Notes: a model not told the origin generated them from the letters alone. DNA of 64,000 bases from Nocardiopsis eucommiae (GCA_018388625.1 CP074402.1:3534001-3598000), one strand, 5' to 3'. Shown: positions 37,314 to 45,507, counted from the first letter of the stretch. Numbers and translations: made by a program.

Positions 37314-37714
37314 ACATCCTCCTTGGGGGTGTACACGAACCAGGTCAGGTCTTCAGAGTTACGGACGTACCGGTGCCGGGCCTCGGCCCCCACCGGGCGC
37401 ACGAACACCTCACGGTCGGCAGCGGTGACGTACACCCGGTACCCGGTCGCCGGACCCCCGGTGAGGGTGCACCAGGTGCGTTCACCATCCGCAGGGAGCG
37501 GAGCACCGGCGTCCTCCACCAGGGCCGCGAAGCGCTCGTGGTGGGTGGGCCGCTCGGTCGCGAGGAACAGGGCGGCCTGGTCCGCGCGGACGCTCGCCTG
37601 CTGGTTCTCGTCCCGGACACCGGAGATGAGGGCTTGCCGTAGGGCGGACAACTCGGTGTCGGTGAGGTGGAGGGCATGGGTGGGTGGGTCAGGGAGGCGT
37701 TCAAGGTCAGCCAT
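37310..37714 (-). CDS. Hypothetical protein
   Basis: 134 aa. N-terminal helix (LHLTDTELSALRQALISGVR), then a beta-rich half (GYRVYVTAADREVFVRPVG). No domain recognised. Part of a tight operon 39269 to 36913. Confidence 0.55.
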   Translation of the reverse strand: MADLERLPDPPTHALHLTDTELSALRQALISGVRDENQQASVRADQAALFLATERPTHHERFAALVEDAGAPLPADGERTWCTLTGGPATGYRVYVTAADREVFVRPVGAEARHRYVRNSEDLTWFVYTPKEDV

Positions 37715-37963
37715 CGGCCGCGTCCCGGCACTCCGCGTCTACCTGGTCGGCGGCCAGCCGAAGGAGGCGAGCCAGCTCAGGTACTAAGGGGCCGGGGCGG
37801 AGCCTGTGGGTGATGTCTTCCCCGATGGTGGTGGGCTCCCCGGGCGGATGACTGCCAGGCCCAGGGGGATGGTGAGAGTGCCCTCTCCGATGGTGACCGT
37901 GCCGTGCTGGGTTTCGACGGTGACGCGGGCGTCGAGCGTCGTTCCGCTTTCGGGCAGGCCCAT
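37707..37963 (-). CDS. Hypothetical protein (frame break)
   Basis: 85 aa after adding one G at 37838-37841: MGLPESGTTLDARVTVETQH, then EPTTIGEDITHRLRPGPLVP. The start ATG overlaps the upstream TGA (TGATG). Small beta domain plus a helical tail. Function unknown. Confidence 0.5.
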
Positions 37964-38364
37964 CAGCTGCTGGTCTCCTCGGTGGGGGTGGTTGCTCTGC
38001 GGTACGCCCGCGCTCCGACCGTGACGCCATCCAAGAATCTCTGAGCGTCGTGGTAGGTGAACTGGCCGCTGTGGCCGGTGACCAGAACGTCATACACACC
38101 CGTGGCGGGAACCCATTCGCCGTTGCGGAGGGTAGCGGAGTAGCCGGGGTAGACGCGGATACGGAGACCGGTATCCATCTCAGTGAGGGCAGCAACCCAT
38201 CGGAGCTTGGTCAGCCGGTCCCAAGCCTGGTCGAAGGCGGGTTCGATCCGGCCGTGGTTGCCGTCCCACACTCGTTGCACGGTGGGGGGTGTGTAGTCCT
38301 CCGACTGTGGGGGCTTCGGGGCCGGGCGGGCCTTCGGGGTTGTCTCGCGACGCAGGAAACGCAT
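37963..38364 (-). CDS. Hypothetical protein
   Basis: 133 aa. Basic Pro-rich N-terminus, then a compact domain (FDQAWDRLTKLRWVAALTEM, VYPGYSATLRNGEWVPATG). No family recognised. Confidence 0.55.
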   Translation of the reverse strand: MRFLRRETTPKARPAPKPPQSEDYTPPTVQRVWDGNHGRIEPAFDQAWDRLTKLRWVAALTEMDTGLRIRVYPGYSATLRNGEWVPATGVYDVLVTGHSGQFTYHDAQRFLDGVTVGARAYRRATTPTEETSS

Positions 38365-38373
38365 GGGGGTGTC

Positions 38374-38643
38374 CTAGCGGGGGTTGGTGTCTTCGGTGGG
38401 AGGGAACAAAGCGTTGCGCAGCCATACGCCGGGGCACTCGGGGTTGGCGACCTCGACCAACCGCGTGCCGGGACCCGCCTCACGGGAAGCGACGTACCGG
38501 CGTAGACCCTCGGGGACCTCGGGAACGATGTCGACGTACACGGCACCCACCGGGAGTGGCCCGGACCGAGGCAGGGCGACGGTGTCCGGAGGGAGACCGG
38601 GGATGCACCGCGCGACCGGCGCCCGGATGGGCTCACCGGTCAC
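38374..38643 (-). CDS. Hypothetical protein
   Basis: 89 aa from GTG 38643, overlapping the upstream stop by 4. Beta-rich (GAVYVDIVPEVPEGLRRYV). No known domain. Confidence 0.5.
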   Translation of the reverse strand: MTGEPIRAPVARCIPGLPPDTVALPRSGPLPVGAVYVDIVPEVPEGLRRYVASREAGPGTRLVEVANPECPGVWLRNALFPPTEDTNPR

Positions 38644-38968
38644 AGGAGGCCACCCGCCCTGGCGCGACGAATCGCTTCCGCCACAACCGGGCCACTGGCC
38701 GAGCCGCCGCCCATCTGGAGGTGCACCTGCGGCCGACCCTTCCCGGCCGGGTGACGGGCCGTGGTCTCCGCGCGCTGCTGGCGGCCGAGGACCTTGTTAC
38801 GGGTGGAGTCGACAGCGGCCAACGCGTCCGGGTGAACGCGCGGTATGCGGTCGTTCGCGGCGGCCGTTGCCACCAACGTCTCAGCGAGAACCCGGGGATG
38901 CCGGAGGCGCGAAGCTCCCGGTAGTACCCGGCGAACGTGCTGGCGGTCGTGTTCGGGGTGTCGGTCAC
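38640..38968 (-). CDS. Hypothetical protein (frame break)
   Basis: 109 aa after adding one base in the CCCGGGG run 38891-38897: MTDTPNTTASTFAGYYREL, then AETLVATAAANDRIP and HLQMGGGSASGPVVAEAIRR. Function unknown. Confidence 0.5.
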
Positions 38969-39002
38969 GGGGTGTCCTTAGGGGGTGCGGGGCGCTAGCG
39001 CC

Positions 39003-39269
39003 TCAGAGTGCGGGCGTCGAGGAGTCGGTGATCACCTTCGGCAACTGGGTGCCGGGCAGGACGGTGGCCGAGCCAGTGAGGCCCGTGATCTCGATGGTGT
39101 GCGGGGTGTTCCCGTTGTTGTCCAGGCAGGCCGAGGCGTCGACGCACAGGTATCGGCCTGTGTGCCCGGCGATGCGTGCACGGAGGATGATGTCTGCGGC
39201 GTCGTTGAGGGTGCCGTTCCAGGGGGTGGTGCGGGGCGGCAGGGGTGTGGGGGTCTGGGGTTCAGCCAT
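39003..39269 (-). CDS. Hypothetical protein
   Basis: 88 aa, ATG 39269 overlapping the end of the Acb2-like gene. Beta-rich (RYLCVDASACLDNNGNT; HTIEITGLTGSATVLPG). The raw frame fuses it to that gene, which I attribute to a missing base. Confidence 0.55.
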   Translation of the reverse strand: MAEPQTPTPLPPRTTPWNGTLNDAADIILRARIAGHTGRYLCVDASACLDNNGNTPHTIEITGLTGSATVLPGTQLPKVITDSSTPAL

Positions 39270-39557
39270 CGGTGTCCGCCTTCGACGTCCTGCTACGGGT
39301 CTTGGTCTGGATGCGGGGGTGCACCGGCACGTCTCCGGGTGCGGGCGGCCACCGCGGGCGATCCCGGCGTTCGCCCGGAACAGCACCTCGTCCAGGGCGT
39401 CCAGGGCGAGGTGCTTGTCCGCGCCGTCCGGGACGTGGGTGTTGAGCAGGTGGGCGAACGCGAGCGCGCCACCTCGGACGGTTTCGTGGGCGTTGATCGC
39501 TGTGGGGGTGTTGGAGGGGTGGTACTTGTACCGGTGGTCGATGTCAGCGGGGCGCAC
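39262..39557 (-). CDS. Acb2-like cyclic-nucleotide sponge (frame break)
   Basis: 98 aa after adding one C at 39315-39319. GTG start behind AGGAGG. Residues 5-72 follow the Acb2/Tad1-hairpin family pattern: DIDHRYKYHPSN, then HETVRGGALAFAHLLN, VPDGADKHLALDALDEVLF and RANAGIAR. In that family, hexamers sequester cyclic di- and trinucleotides and so block CBASS and, in some, Thoeris signalling. The tail (about residues 73-98) is basic with Cys. Identification rests on pattern recall, not a search. Confidence 0.75.
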
Positions 39558-39636
39558 GAGGGTGCCTCCTGAGAGGTTCTGGTGACTGTGGGTATACGAA
39601 GACCTGGGAAGCTCAGCGCCGCCCCGGGGCCTGCAA

Positions 39637-40053
39637 CTACGTTCGGTAACACATGGCGTTCGCGCGGCGGATTGCCGTCTCGATCTCCTCGCGCTTCTCC
39701 ACCGGCAGCCGGTGGAACCCCGACAGGGTCACCACCGCCAGCGGGCCCCGAAGTCCCAGCAGCGAGCCGCTGTCAACCTTCCCGTTCACGAGGATGAACC
39801 GATCCGGGCTGTCGATCCGGTTCCGGATGACCTGGTCGTTCTTCCACCGCGCGGCCTCCTCGCGGGACCCGGCGAGCACGACGATGCGCAACGGGTCCGG
39901 ACCGATACTGCGGGGTGCCGGGGCTGGGTTGGTGTGCAGCTCGTCCAGGTCGATCGGGGCAACATGACCAACCAGGCCCATCGCTTCGTCACGGGTGAAC
40001 CCGGCAACTTCGAGGTCCTTGCGGTACTGGCCGAGGGTCTGCGCGGTACTCAC
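39637..40053 (-). CDS. Hypothetical alpha/beta protein
   Basis: 138 aa. N-terminal helices (YRKDLEVAGFTRDEAMGLVG), then a Rossmann-like part (PLRIVVLAGSREEAARW; LAVVTLSGFHRLPVEKREEI). Start overlaps the upstream gene by 4. Family unknown. Confidence 0.6.
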   Translation of the reverse strand: MSTAQTLGQYRKDLEVAGFTRDEAMGLVGHVAPIDLDELHTNPAPAPRSIGPDPLRIVVLAGSREEAARWKNDQVIRNRIDSPDRFILVNGKVDSGSLLGLRGPLAVVTLSGFHRLPVEKREEIETAIRRANAMCYRT

Positions 40054-40283
40054 TCGCCACCGTCCACGTCGTCCTCGACGAACTTCGAAGTCGCGACCTC
40101 CTGAACGATGGTGGCCGCGACGATCGAACGCGCCTGCCGCTTAGTGAAACCCGCCCGCCTAGCCTGCTCCACCATGCCCGAGAACGCGGACAGAGCGTGC
40201 CCCCACTGCTCCTGGACCTCGAACATGGCCTGCGCCTGCTGGGTTCCAAGGAGCCGGTTCCGGGTCGTACTGGGGTTGGCCAC
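40050..40283 (-). CDS. Small helical protein
   Basis: 77 aa. Helical, with AGFTKRQARSIVAATIVQE resembling the AGFTRDEAM segment of the next gene, so the pair may share a motif. First gene of the minus operon, divergent from 40367. Confidence 0.5.
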   Translation of the reverse strand: MANPSTTRNRLLGTQQAQAMFEVQEQWGHALSAFSGMVEQARRAGFTKRQARSIVAATIVQEVATSKFVEDDVDGGE

Positions 40284-40366
40284 AACGGGCCTCCTGTCCT
40301 GTATGGGGGTCGGGGTGGTGGATCATGAGGGACGGAGTCCCCCGAACGCCGGAAAGGCGACAGATC

Positions 40367-40662
40367 ATGCGCGAAGACCTCAGGAACGCCACCCGGATAG
40401 GTGGGTTCGTCGGCCTCAAGAAGGCGTTGGCCGCCGCCGACAGCGAGTTGGGCGCGGGCGAGACCGTGAACGCCGCCGGGGCCGGCCACCTCGACGGGAA
40501 AGCGTGCGTCATCGTCGCGACCCCCGCCGGGTGCTGTTCGTGTCCGCCGGGTTGTTCGGCCGCACCTCAACGTCGTCGGTGATGCTGCCCGTGGGCGGGG
40601 TTGACCGGGGGCGGGGGAAGATCACCCTGCACACTGCGGGGGTGAGCGGACGTTCCGTGTGA
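40367..40662 (+). CDS. Bacterial PH-domain-like protein (frame break)
   Basis: 98 aa after adding one C at 40521-40525, giving VIVATPRRVLFVSAGLFGRT, the strand pair typical of bacterial PH domains. Starts MREDLRNATRIGGFVGLKKA. Coupled to a SHOCT ORF; in many bacteria the two are one protein. Confidence 0.6.
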
Positions 40663-40889
40663 TGTCCGGGGGCCGGGAGTTGGAGCAGGCCATCCTGGAC
40701 CCGGAGGGCGGTCCGGTGAAGACGTGGCTAGACAAGGCCGAGGAGAACTCCCCGCAGGGCGCGGACCACCCGCTGGTCGTGAAGCCGCTGGCGACCTTGT
40801 CGGGGCTGCTGGACAGTGGGGAGATCACCCAGGAGGAGCATGACGAGCGGCGGGCGAAGATCCTCGCGAAGCTCAGCGAGCTGGGGTAG
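40659..40889 (+). CDS. SHOCT-domain protein
   Basis: 76 aa from GTG 40659, overlapping the previous stop. The C-terminus is a SHOCT motif: LATLSGLLDSGEITQEEHDE then RRAKILAKLSELG. Likely an oligomerisation partner of the PH-like protein. Confidence 0.65.
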   Translation: MMSGGRELEQAILDPEGGPVKTWLDKAEENSPQGADHPLVVKPLATLSGLLDSGEITQEEHDERRAKILAKLSELG

Positions 40890-41222
40890 GAGGTGGTGCC
40901 CCGGCCGAGCTTCGGACGACGCCCACCCCCATGGGGACGTCGGAGCATCAGGCCGGGGCACGTGTGGGTGCCCGACAGGTCGCAGCGCAGGCCAGGTGTG
41001 TGGTGATGTGGTGTGCCTGGTGGCTGTCGGGCAAGCAAGGGGTGGGTCTGGGGTTCCCCGCCGGAGGGAGAAAGGCCGTGGTTCCCGCCACGAGTCCCAG
41101 ACCCGTCCCGGCCCCTATATGAGGAACCGGAAGAGAGTGGGGCCCGCACACCACCGCCACAGGGACGTGCGGGCCGAAGCGCCGAACCGCGAGGGCACGG
41201 CGCCGATCATGAGGTTCCTAGG
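40890..41222. ncRNA. 333-bp gene-free gap with four consecutive long hairpins
   Basis: No ORF with coding character. Paired arms: 40896-40906/40951-40961 (GTGCCCCGGCC), 40969-40978/41024-41033 (TGCCCGACAG), 41044-41052/41096-41104 (GGGTCTGGG), 41141-41149/41167-41175 (GGCCCGCAC). Lies between two convergent units. Could be a bidirectional terminator or a structured RNA. Confidence 0.4.
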
Positions 41223-42121
41223 TCACCCGGAGACCGCCCGGGTGGCCTCCTTCGGGTCGCCCTTCACAAACGTCAACACGTACTGGTGGTGACGCCCCAT
41301 CTTCCGGGACGCCCGCCACTGGTTCCCGAGCCGCATCGGAACGGTGCCGAGTGTGTTCATCAGGATCGCGTCGTTGTACAACCGGGCCCCCACCGACTCA
41401 TGGGCGGCGATCGTCAACGGGGCGAGCCCGCGGACCATCCCCGGTAGTCACGCACCTCACCGACCACCCATGTCGCGAACCGGTTGGGTCTCAGCGCCCG
41501 GATGGTTTCGGTGATGATCTGCGTGTACGCGTCCTCGAAGTCGGCCCACGCCATGTTCGACAGGTCCTCGGGCAGGTCCGAGTACACCTCAAGGTTGTGG
41601 TACGGCGGGCACGTGAACACGTAGTCGAAGTGGTCATCGGGCAGGGTCGGGGTGACGTCGGCGGCGTCCCCCACGATGTACTCCACCCGGGTTTCGGTGT
41701 CGATGAGGCCCCGTTCGTGCCACGCGTCGATCTGGGGGCGGTTCGCGTCGACCTGCTTCTGCGACAGGTCGATGCCGGTGTACTGGTAGCCGCCGTGTCC
41801 GGCGACGAGGCCGCGGACGGACCCTCCGGCGAACGGGTCGAGGATGTGGCCGTTGGCGGGGGTGTACCAGTCGTAGGAGAGTTCGGCTAGGACGGGGTCG
41901 AACGTGGACAGGCCGTCGCTGATCTTGCCGAGCTTCTGGGAGACGTTGTCGCCGCCGGTGGTGCTCCACGTCTTGGCGTGTTCGCGTCCGGCGCGGGAGT
42001 TGAACCCGAGGGCGTTCCACGCCCGCTTGCGGTCCTGCCACTTACCGACGTCGGCGCGTAGGACGCTGAACGGGTGGATCGTTTCCGGTTTGGTGGCGGG
42101 GGTGTCGAACAGCGGGGTCAC
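41223..42121 (-). CDS. DNA methyltransferase, amino-MTase type (frame break)
   Basis: 299 aa after adding one G at 41439-41442. SAM motif I HILDPFAGGSVRGLVAGHGG and catalytic motif IV FTCPPYHNLEVYSD, the TCPPY form of DPPY, place it among N6-adenine/N4-cytosine MTases. After the break: VRDYRG-MVRGLAPLTI...GNQWRASRKMGRHHQYVLTF. No partner nuclease is visible, so it is probably an orphan phage MTase protecting DNA from restriction. Confidence 0.88.
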
Positions 42122-42329
42122 GGTGGCCTTTCCTGGGTGGCCCTAGGCAAGGTGGTGCCGTGCCGTGACCGCCGGGGGATGCAGGGGTTCGTGCTGGGCC
42201 CCTACCCGGGCGTTCGGTTGATGTGCGGTGCGCGGTGCGGGGCCGCCCCGTTGCCGTGGGCGGCCGGCTTCTTCCCCGGGCAGACAGTTTCCGGGGTGTG
42301 GTTCCTCCGGCCAGTGAGGGCCGGGGTGG

Positions 42330-42402
42330 CAGACGGTGGAGGACTCGAACCCCCGACATCCGGTTTTGGGGACCGGTGCTCTACCTGTTGAGCTACAGGC
42401 AC
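42330..42402 (-). tRNA. tRNA-Trp(CCA)-like, degenerate
   Basis: D arm (GCTCAACAGGTAGAGC), anticodon stem CCGGT/ACCGG with loop CCCCAAA (anticodon CCA), and T arm with GTTCGAGTC all fold; G73 and an encoded CCA follow. But position 33 is C, not U, and the acceptor arms (GTGCCTG and ACCGTCT) do not pair. Probably a decayed or chimeric tRNA. Confidence 0.5.
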
Positions 42403-42404
42403 AG

Positions 42405-42477
42405 TCCCCCGCGCAGGGCTCGAACCTGCGACACCCCGGTTAAGAGCCGGGTGCTCTGCCAACTGAGCTAGCGGGGG
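42405..42477 (-). tRNA. tRNA-Lys(CTT)
   Basis: Full cloverleaf: acceptor CCCCCGC/GCGGGGG perfect, D stem GCTC/GAGC, anticodon stem CCCGG/CCGGG with loop CTCTTAA (anticodon CTT), T stem GCAGG/CCTGC with TTCGAGC. No encoded CCA. AAG is the main Lys codon in GC-rich genomes. Confidence 0.93.
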
Positions 42478-42482
42478 CGGGG

Positions 42483-42739
42483 TTACGCGGCGACCAGGAC
42501 CTTCTTGTTGGACGTGCCCCGGGCGCGGGTCGCTGCGGCGATGGTTCGAAGGTCCGCCAGCGCGTACAGGTTGTGGCCCCGGTGGTCGCGTCCGGCCGGA
42601 CGGAGATAGAACCGCTCCCCCGAGGCGAGCTTGACCCCCGGGACACGTACACGTAGATCGCGGCGGTGGTCTTGCCCAGAATTCGGGCGGCGTCGGTCGT
42701 GTCGACCTTGTCACCGTGGATGAGAGCCATGGGGGTCAC
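42483..42739 (-). CDS. Excisionase/MerR-like HTH protein under a LexA box (frame break)
   Basis: 85 aa after adding one G at 42635-42639. N-terminus DKVDTTDAARILGKTTAAIY is an excisionase-type winged HTH, followed by YVSRGVKLASGERFYLR. Basic C-terminus. GTG 42739 follows AGGGAGA; ATG 42730 is also possible. A perfect SOS box (42840-42855) and a hairpin (42762-42795) precede it, pointing to DNA-damage induction. Could be Xis or an inducer of lytic growth. Confidence 0.65.
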
Positions 42740-42761
42740 GAAAGTCTCCCTGAAACGACGA

Positions 42762-42795
42762 ATGCCCCGGACCGTCGTTTTCCCGGTCGGGGCAT
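42762..42795 (-). promoter_or_regulatory. Leader hairpin of the HTH gene
   Basis: ATGCCCCG pairs with CGGGGCAT (8 bp), plus ACCG/CGGT after a bulge. It lies in the leader of the 42739 gene, next to GAAAGTATGCC. Role unknown. Confidence 0.5.
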
Positions 42796-42839
42796 ACTTT
42801 CTCCGCTGACATCCACCTTACATGATCAACGGATCACTG

Positions 42840-42855
42840 TCGAACGTGCGTTCGA
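42840..42855. promoter_or_regulatory. Perfect LexA (SOS) box
   Basis: TCGAACGTGCGTTCGA is an exact TCGAAC-N4-GTTCGA palindrome, adjoining the stop of the upstream gene and overlapping a possible -35 (TTCGAC) with TGTAAG as -10 on the minus strand. Confidence 0.8.
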
Positions 42856-43315
42856 TCACAGGCCCGGGCCCGTGCTCCGGGCCCTCCTACGCGCCGCAAG
42901 CACTTCCTCCACCCGCCGTTCACGACACCGCTCCAACGAGCACCCGTAGTGGTAGCCCGTGGACGTCCCACACCACTCCCCGGGCACTCCAACACCGCCA
43001 TCCCCCGCAACAGGGTCCCCCGAGCGCACCAGCAACCATCACTTGCTGTTCAACCACCGGGTTCCGACGTCGGACATTCTTCAAGGTCGCCAGTGACACA
43101 CCAGCCATCTCAGCGGCCCGCTTCATCTGCTGACCTTCTACCAACGCGGACAAGAGCCGCGCCCACGCGTCCACGTCCAAGTTCAGGAGGCGGAGCGTGG
43201 GCGACGGGTCCCGGACCTCTACCGAGAGAATCCGGTCCGCGTGTTCTTCAGAGACTCCGCAGCGGAGAAGCGCGCGGCGCTGCTCGGTCAGGGCGAGTTG
43301 GGCGGGGGTGAGCAT
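42856..43315 (-). CDS. HTH protein with Cys tail (two frame breaks)
   Basis: 153 aa after adding one G at 43017-43021 and one at 42978-42981. Middle: HTH MKRAAEMAGVSLATLKNVRR. The repaired tail EWCGTSTGYHYGCSLERCRE matches the Cys tail of 3847-4188. Starts MLTPAQLALTEQRRALLRCG behind GGAGG. Likely a phage DNA-binding regulator. Confidence 0.6.
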
Positions 43316-43413
43316 GGAGCCTCCTGGGCATCAGGTATCGACTGGTGAACCCTCGAAGGGTCGATGAGTTGCGATCCTCGCCCCGCGATGGGGCGCCATG
43401 GGTCCTCACGGTA

Positions 43414-43438
43414 CCGGGCGGGTCCGACGCCCGCCCGG
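43414..43438 (-). terminator. Hairpin after the 43441 gene
   Basis: CCGGGCGGG and CCCGCCCGG pair around TCCGACG, 3 bases after the stop of the small-gene operon. No U tract. Confidence 0.5.
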
Positions 43439-43440
43439 GT

Positions 43441-43866
43441 TCAGGGACGGTGGAGGTGTTCGGCCAACACCCCCGCGACCGCCGGATCGGCCGCCGCGGC
43501 CTCCTGTAGCTCCTCCACCCACTCCGTGATCAGCCAGGCGGCGTAGTCGATCCGGTAAACCCGGTGGCCGCCGATCCACCGGGCCACGTCCGGCCGCTGC
43601 CACAACTCCCCCAGCTCCTCGGCCAAGACCACGAAGTCGAGGCCGTGTTCGTGGGCCAGGGCGCGGGCGGCGCGGGCGAGGGGTTCGCGAACGTCATCGA
43701 GGCGGGCGAACTGGCGGTTCTGCCCGGCGGCGGAGACCGGGGAAGGGTCCCAGTACAGGGCGTCGGCGCGGCGGTGGTAGGCGCGCAGGGTGGCGCGGGT
43801 GGGGTGGTGGCGGTCGGCCCACCGGGCGGTGGTGGCGGCGAGGCGGGCGACGGTGAGGGCGCTCAT
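43441..43866 (-). CDS. Hypothetical protein
   Basis: 141 aa, all-helical (LARAARALAHEHGLDFVVLA; VYRIDYAAWLITEWVEELQE). Leader has CAGAAAGACC before ATG, but no conserved hairpin. No family recognised. Confidence 0.6.
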   Translation of the reverse strand: MSALTVARLAATTARWADRHHPTRATLRAYHRRADALYWDPSPVSAAGQNRQFARLDDVREPLARAARALAHEHGLDFVVLAEELGELWQRPDVARWIGGHRVYRIDYAAWLITEWVEELQEAAAADPAVAGVLAEHLHRP

Positions 43867-43911
43867 GGCCGGTGGTCTTTCTGGTGGGTGGGGGCCGAAG
43901 CGGCCCGGGGG

Positions 43912-44226
43912 TTAGAGATTCCAGGCGGCTGTGACGGCGTCGGCGACGCGGTCCTCGATCTCTCGGGAACTAGGCAGCCACAGGTCGGGGTCGCCTTCGG
44001 GCTCGATAGCCGCCCGGCCGAGATTGAGGACGTATCCGGTGGGCGCGTCGTCGTTGAAAGCCCTCACGAACCGGGCCAGGAGGCGCTCTTCGTTGACGGC
44101 GGGGCGGGGGCGGCCGTCCGGGGTGAGTTTGCAGTCAGACGCGGGGGCGGCGGCGTCGAGGACGACTAGGAGGGCCTCGCGGGTGAAACCGTCGTCGGTG
44201 ATACGGCCGGTGGGGGTGATGCGCAT
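43912..44226 (-). CDS. Hypothetical protein
   Basis: 104 aa (MRITPTGRITDDGFTREALL). Acidic. Its leader (CGGAGCACACC-ATG) keeps the ACACCATG start context, with a GGCCGCCCC/GGGGCGGCC hairpin downstream of the previous gene's leader. Function unknown. Confidence 0.55.
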   Translation of the reverse strand: MRITPTGRITDDGFTREALLVVLDAAAPASDCKLTPDGRPRPAVNEERLLARFVRAFNDDAPTGYVLNLGRAAIEPEGDPDLWLPSSREIEDRVADAVTAAWNL

Positions 44227-44289
44227 GGTGTGCTCCGTTAGTTCGCCGGGGTTGGCCGCCCCACGCGGGTGGGGCGGCCGGGGAGTGGT

Positions 44290-44477
44290 TTAGGCAGGGG
44301 TGAGGTCGGTGACGGTGTAGCGGGCGTGGCCGGACGCGGTGGCCGGGGTGTCGTGCTGGACGCGGACGGTCCAGCCGGAGGCCATCAGGGAGGGCGCCTG
44401 GGTGATGGTGCCGAGGCCGTGGCGGGTGCTGACCCGGTCGCCTACCGCGTAGTCATCGAGGGGGTGGTCGTGTCCAT
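44290..44477 (-). CDS. Small beta protein (frame break)
   Basis: 62 aa after adding one C at 44460-44464: MDTTTPLDDYAVGDRVSTRH, GLGTITQAPSLMASGWTVRV. Looks like a small barrel of the KOW/CarD-like sort. Preceded by the full promoter-hairpin-GAAAGGCCACACC module. Confidence 0.6.
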
Positions 44478-44503
44478 GGTGTGGCCTTTCGGTGAAGTGG
44501 ACC

Positions 44504-44520
44504 GGGGGCTTCCCTCCCCC
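44504..44520 (-). repeat. Leader hairpin copy 1
   Basis: GGGGG-AGGGAAG-CCCCC, 27 bases before ATG 44477. Confidence 0.8.
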
Positions 44521-44529
44521 GATGCCTTT

Positions 44530-44558
44530 ATTATTGCATGATCTAACGTCGCTCGCAA
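44530..44558 (-). promoter_or_regulatory. Repeated promoter P1
   Basis: TTGCGA, 17-base spacer containing GACGTTAGATCATGC, AATAAT. Drives the 44477 gene. Confidence 0.75.
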
Positions 44559-44578
44559 GGTGGGGCTCACCCACCCGA

Positions 44579-45246
44579 CTAACCCAACCGGGCCGCCATC
44601 TCCTCCCCCGACATCCGACCCGTGATCTCCGTGTACGACACCCTGTCCGTCCAGCTGTGCGGGTTGTCCGCCAACCGGTACACACGCTTCCCCCGACCCG
44701 GGCGCGGGCGTGGTCGAACCCGAACACCGCACCCACCGTCACCGTCTTGTCGTTCGCCCGCGCGATCTCCCACCACATGTCGTCGCGGAACACATAGTCA
44801 CCCTTCACGAAGTCCGCCTTCCCCCACACCTTCACACCCGACTCAGCGAGCTCGGCGCGGTTCTCCGCGAGCTGGGCGTCGATCTCGGCCGCGCGGACGG
44901 CGCCCCCGGCCCCGGCGCGTCGCTCCTCGGCCTCCAGACGGGTGATACGGCGTTGGATCACCCCGGGGTCGTGCTTCTGCTGCTCGCGGCGCTCGACGGC
45001 GTCGGCCCGGTCGTCCCAGTACTTCGCGGTCCTCTGGGCGTCGATGGAGCGGCGCATGGCCGCGTCGGACCGGTTCCGGTCGCGGCGCGCGCCGCGCGCT
45101 GAGGAGTGGCCGTTGAGGATGGGCTGTCCGCCCTGAAACCGGGCGCTGTACGTGTCGGAGGAACGTCGGGCGGTTTCCGCGCGAGCACGGGCGTTCTCGG
45201 CGTACTGCCTGTATCGGGCGATGCGTTCGGCGGTGCGGTCATCCAT
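44579..45246 (-). CDS. DUF3560-like protein (frame break)
   Basis: 222 aa after adding one G at 44690-44694. The N-terminal helical region (RIARYRQYAENARARAETAR) and central coiled coil fit DUF3560 proteins of phages and plasmids; the C-terminal part (YVFRDDMWWEIARANDKTVT) is a small beta domain. Leader carries hairpin copy 2. Function unknown in the family. Confidence 0.65.
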
Positions 45247-45271
45247 GGTGAGGGTCTTTCTGATTGGGGGC

Positions 45272-45291
45272 GGCCGGGCTTCCTCCCGGCC
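45272..45291 (-). repeat. Leader hairpin copy 2
   Basis: GGCCGGG-AGGAAG-CCCGGCC, before the DUF3560-like gene. No P-type promoter adjoins it. Confidence 0.8.
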
Positions 45292-45303
45292 TCCCGGGGT
45301 GGT

Positions 45304-45507
45304 TCAGGCGTTGACGGCGGCCGGGTCGAGTCCTGCCCGGCGGCACTCGGCCTCGAAGTGCTCCCAGGCGTCGGCGACCCCGTACCGGCCGGCGCGGATG
45401 CCCTCGGCGTCGTTGGCGTGGTCGGCCAGGTCGAGGAGTTCGCAGGCGTTGAAGTACTCATAGAGGGCGTCCTTGACGGGGTCGAACTCCTGGTCGGTGC
45501 GGGTCAT
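45304..45507 (-). CDS. Small acidic protein
   Basis: 67 aa (MTRTDQEFDPVKDALYEYFN), helical. Leader: hairpin copy 3 and GAAAGGCACACC-ATG. No family. Confidence 0.6.
   Translation of the reverse strand: MTRTDQEFDPVKDALYEYFNACELLDLADHANDAEGIRAGRYGVADAWEHFEAECRRAGLDPAAVNA

Noticed and set aside
39003..39557. Acb2-like domain fused to a second domain
   Set aside because: Restoring the C run at 39315-39319 ends the first protein at 39262 and leaves a separate ATG at 39269.
42074..42391. Plus-strand ORF over the tRNA genes
   Set aside because: It reads through the tRNA-like gene in antisense and has no ribosome site; the region 42122-42329 shows no other gene.
42405..42477. tRNA-Lys as prophage attachment site
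   Set aside because: No integrase nearby and no second copy of its 3' end seen in the window; it lies inside phage genes.
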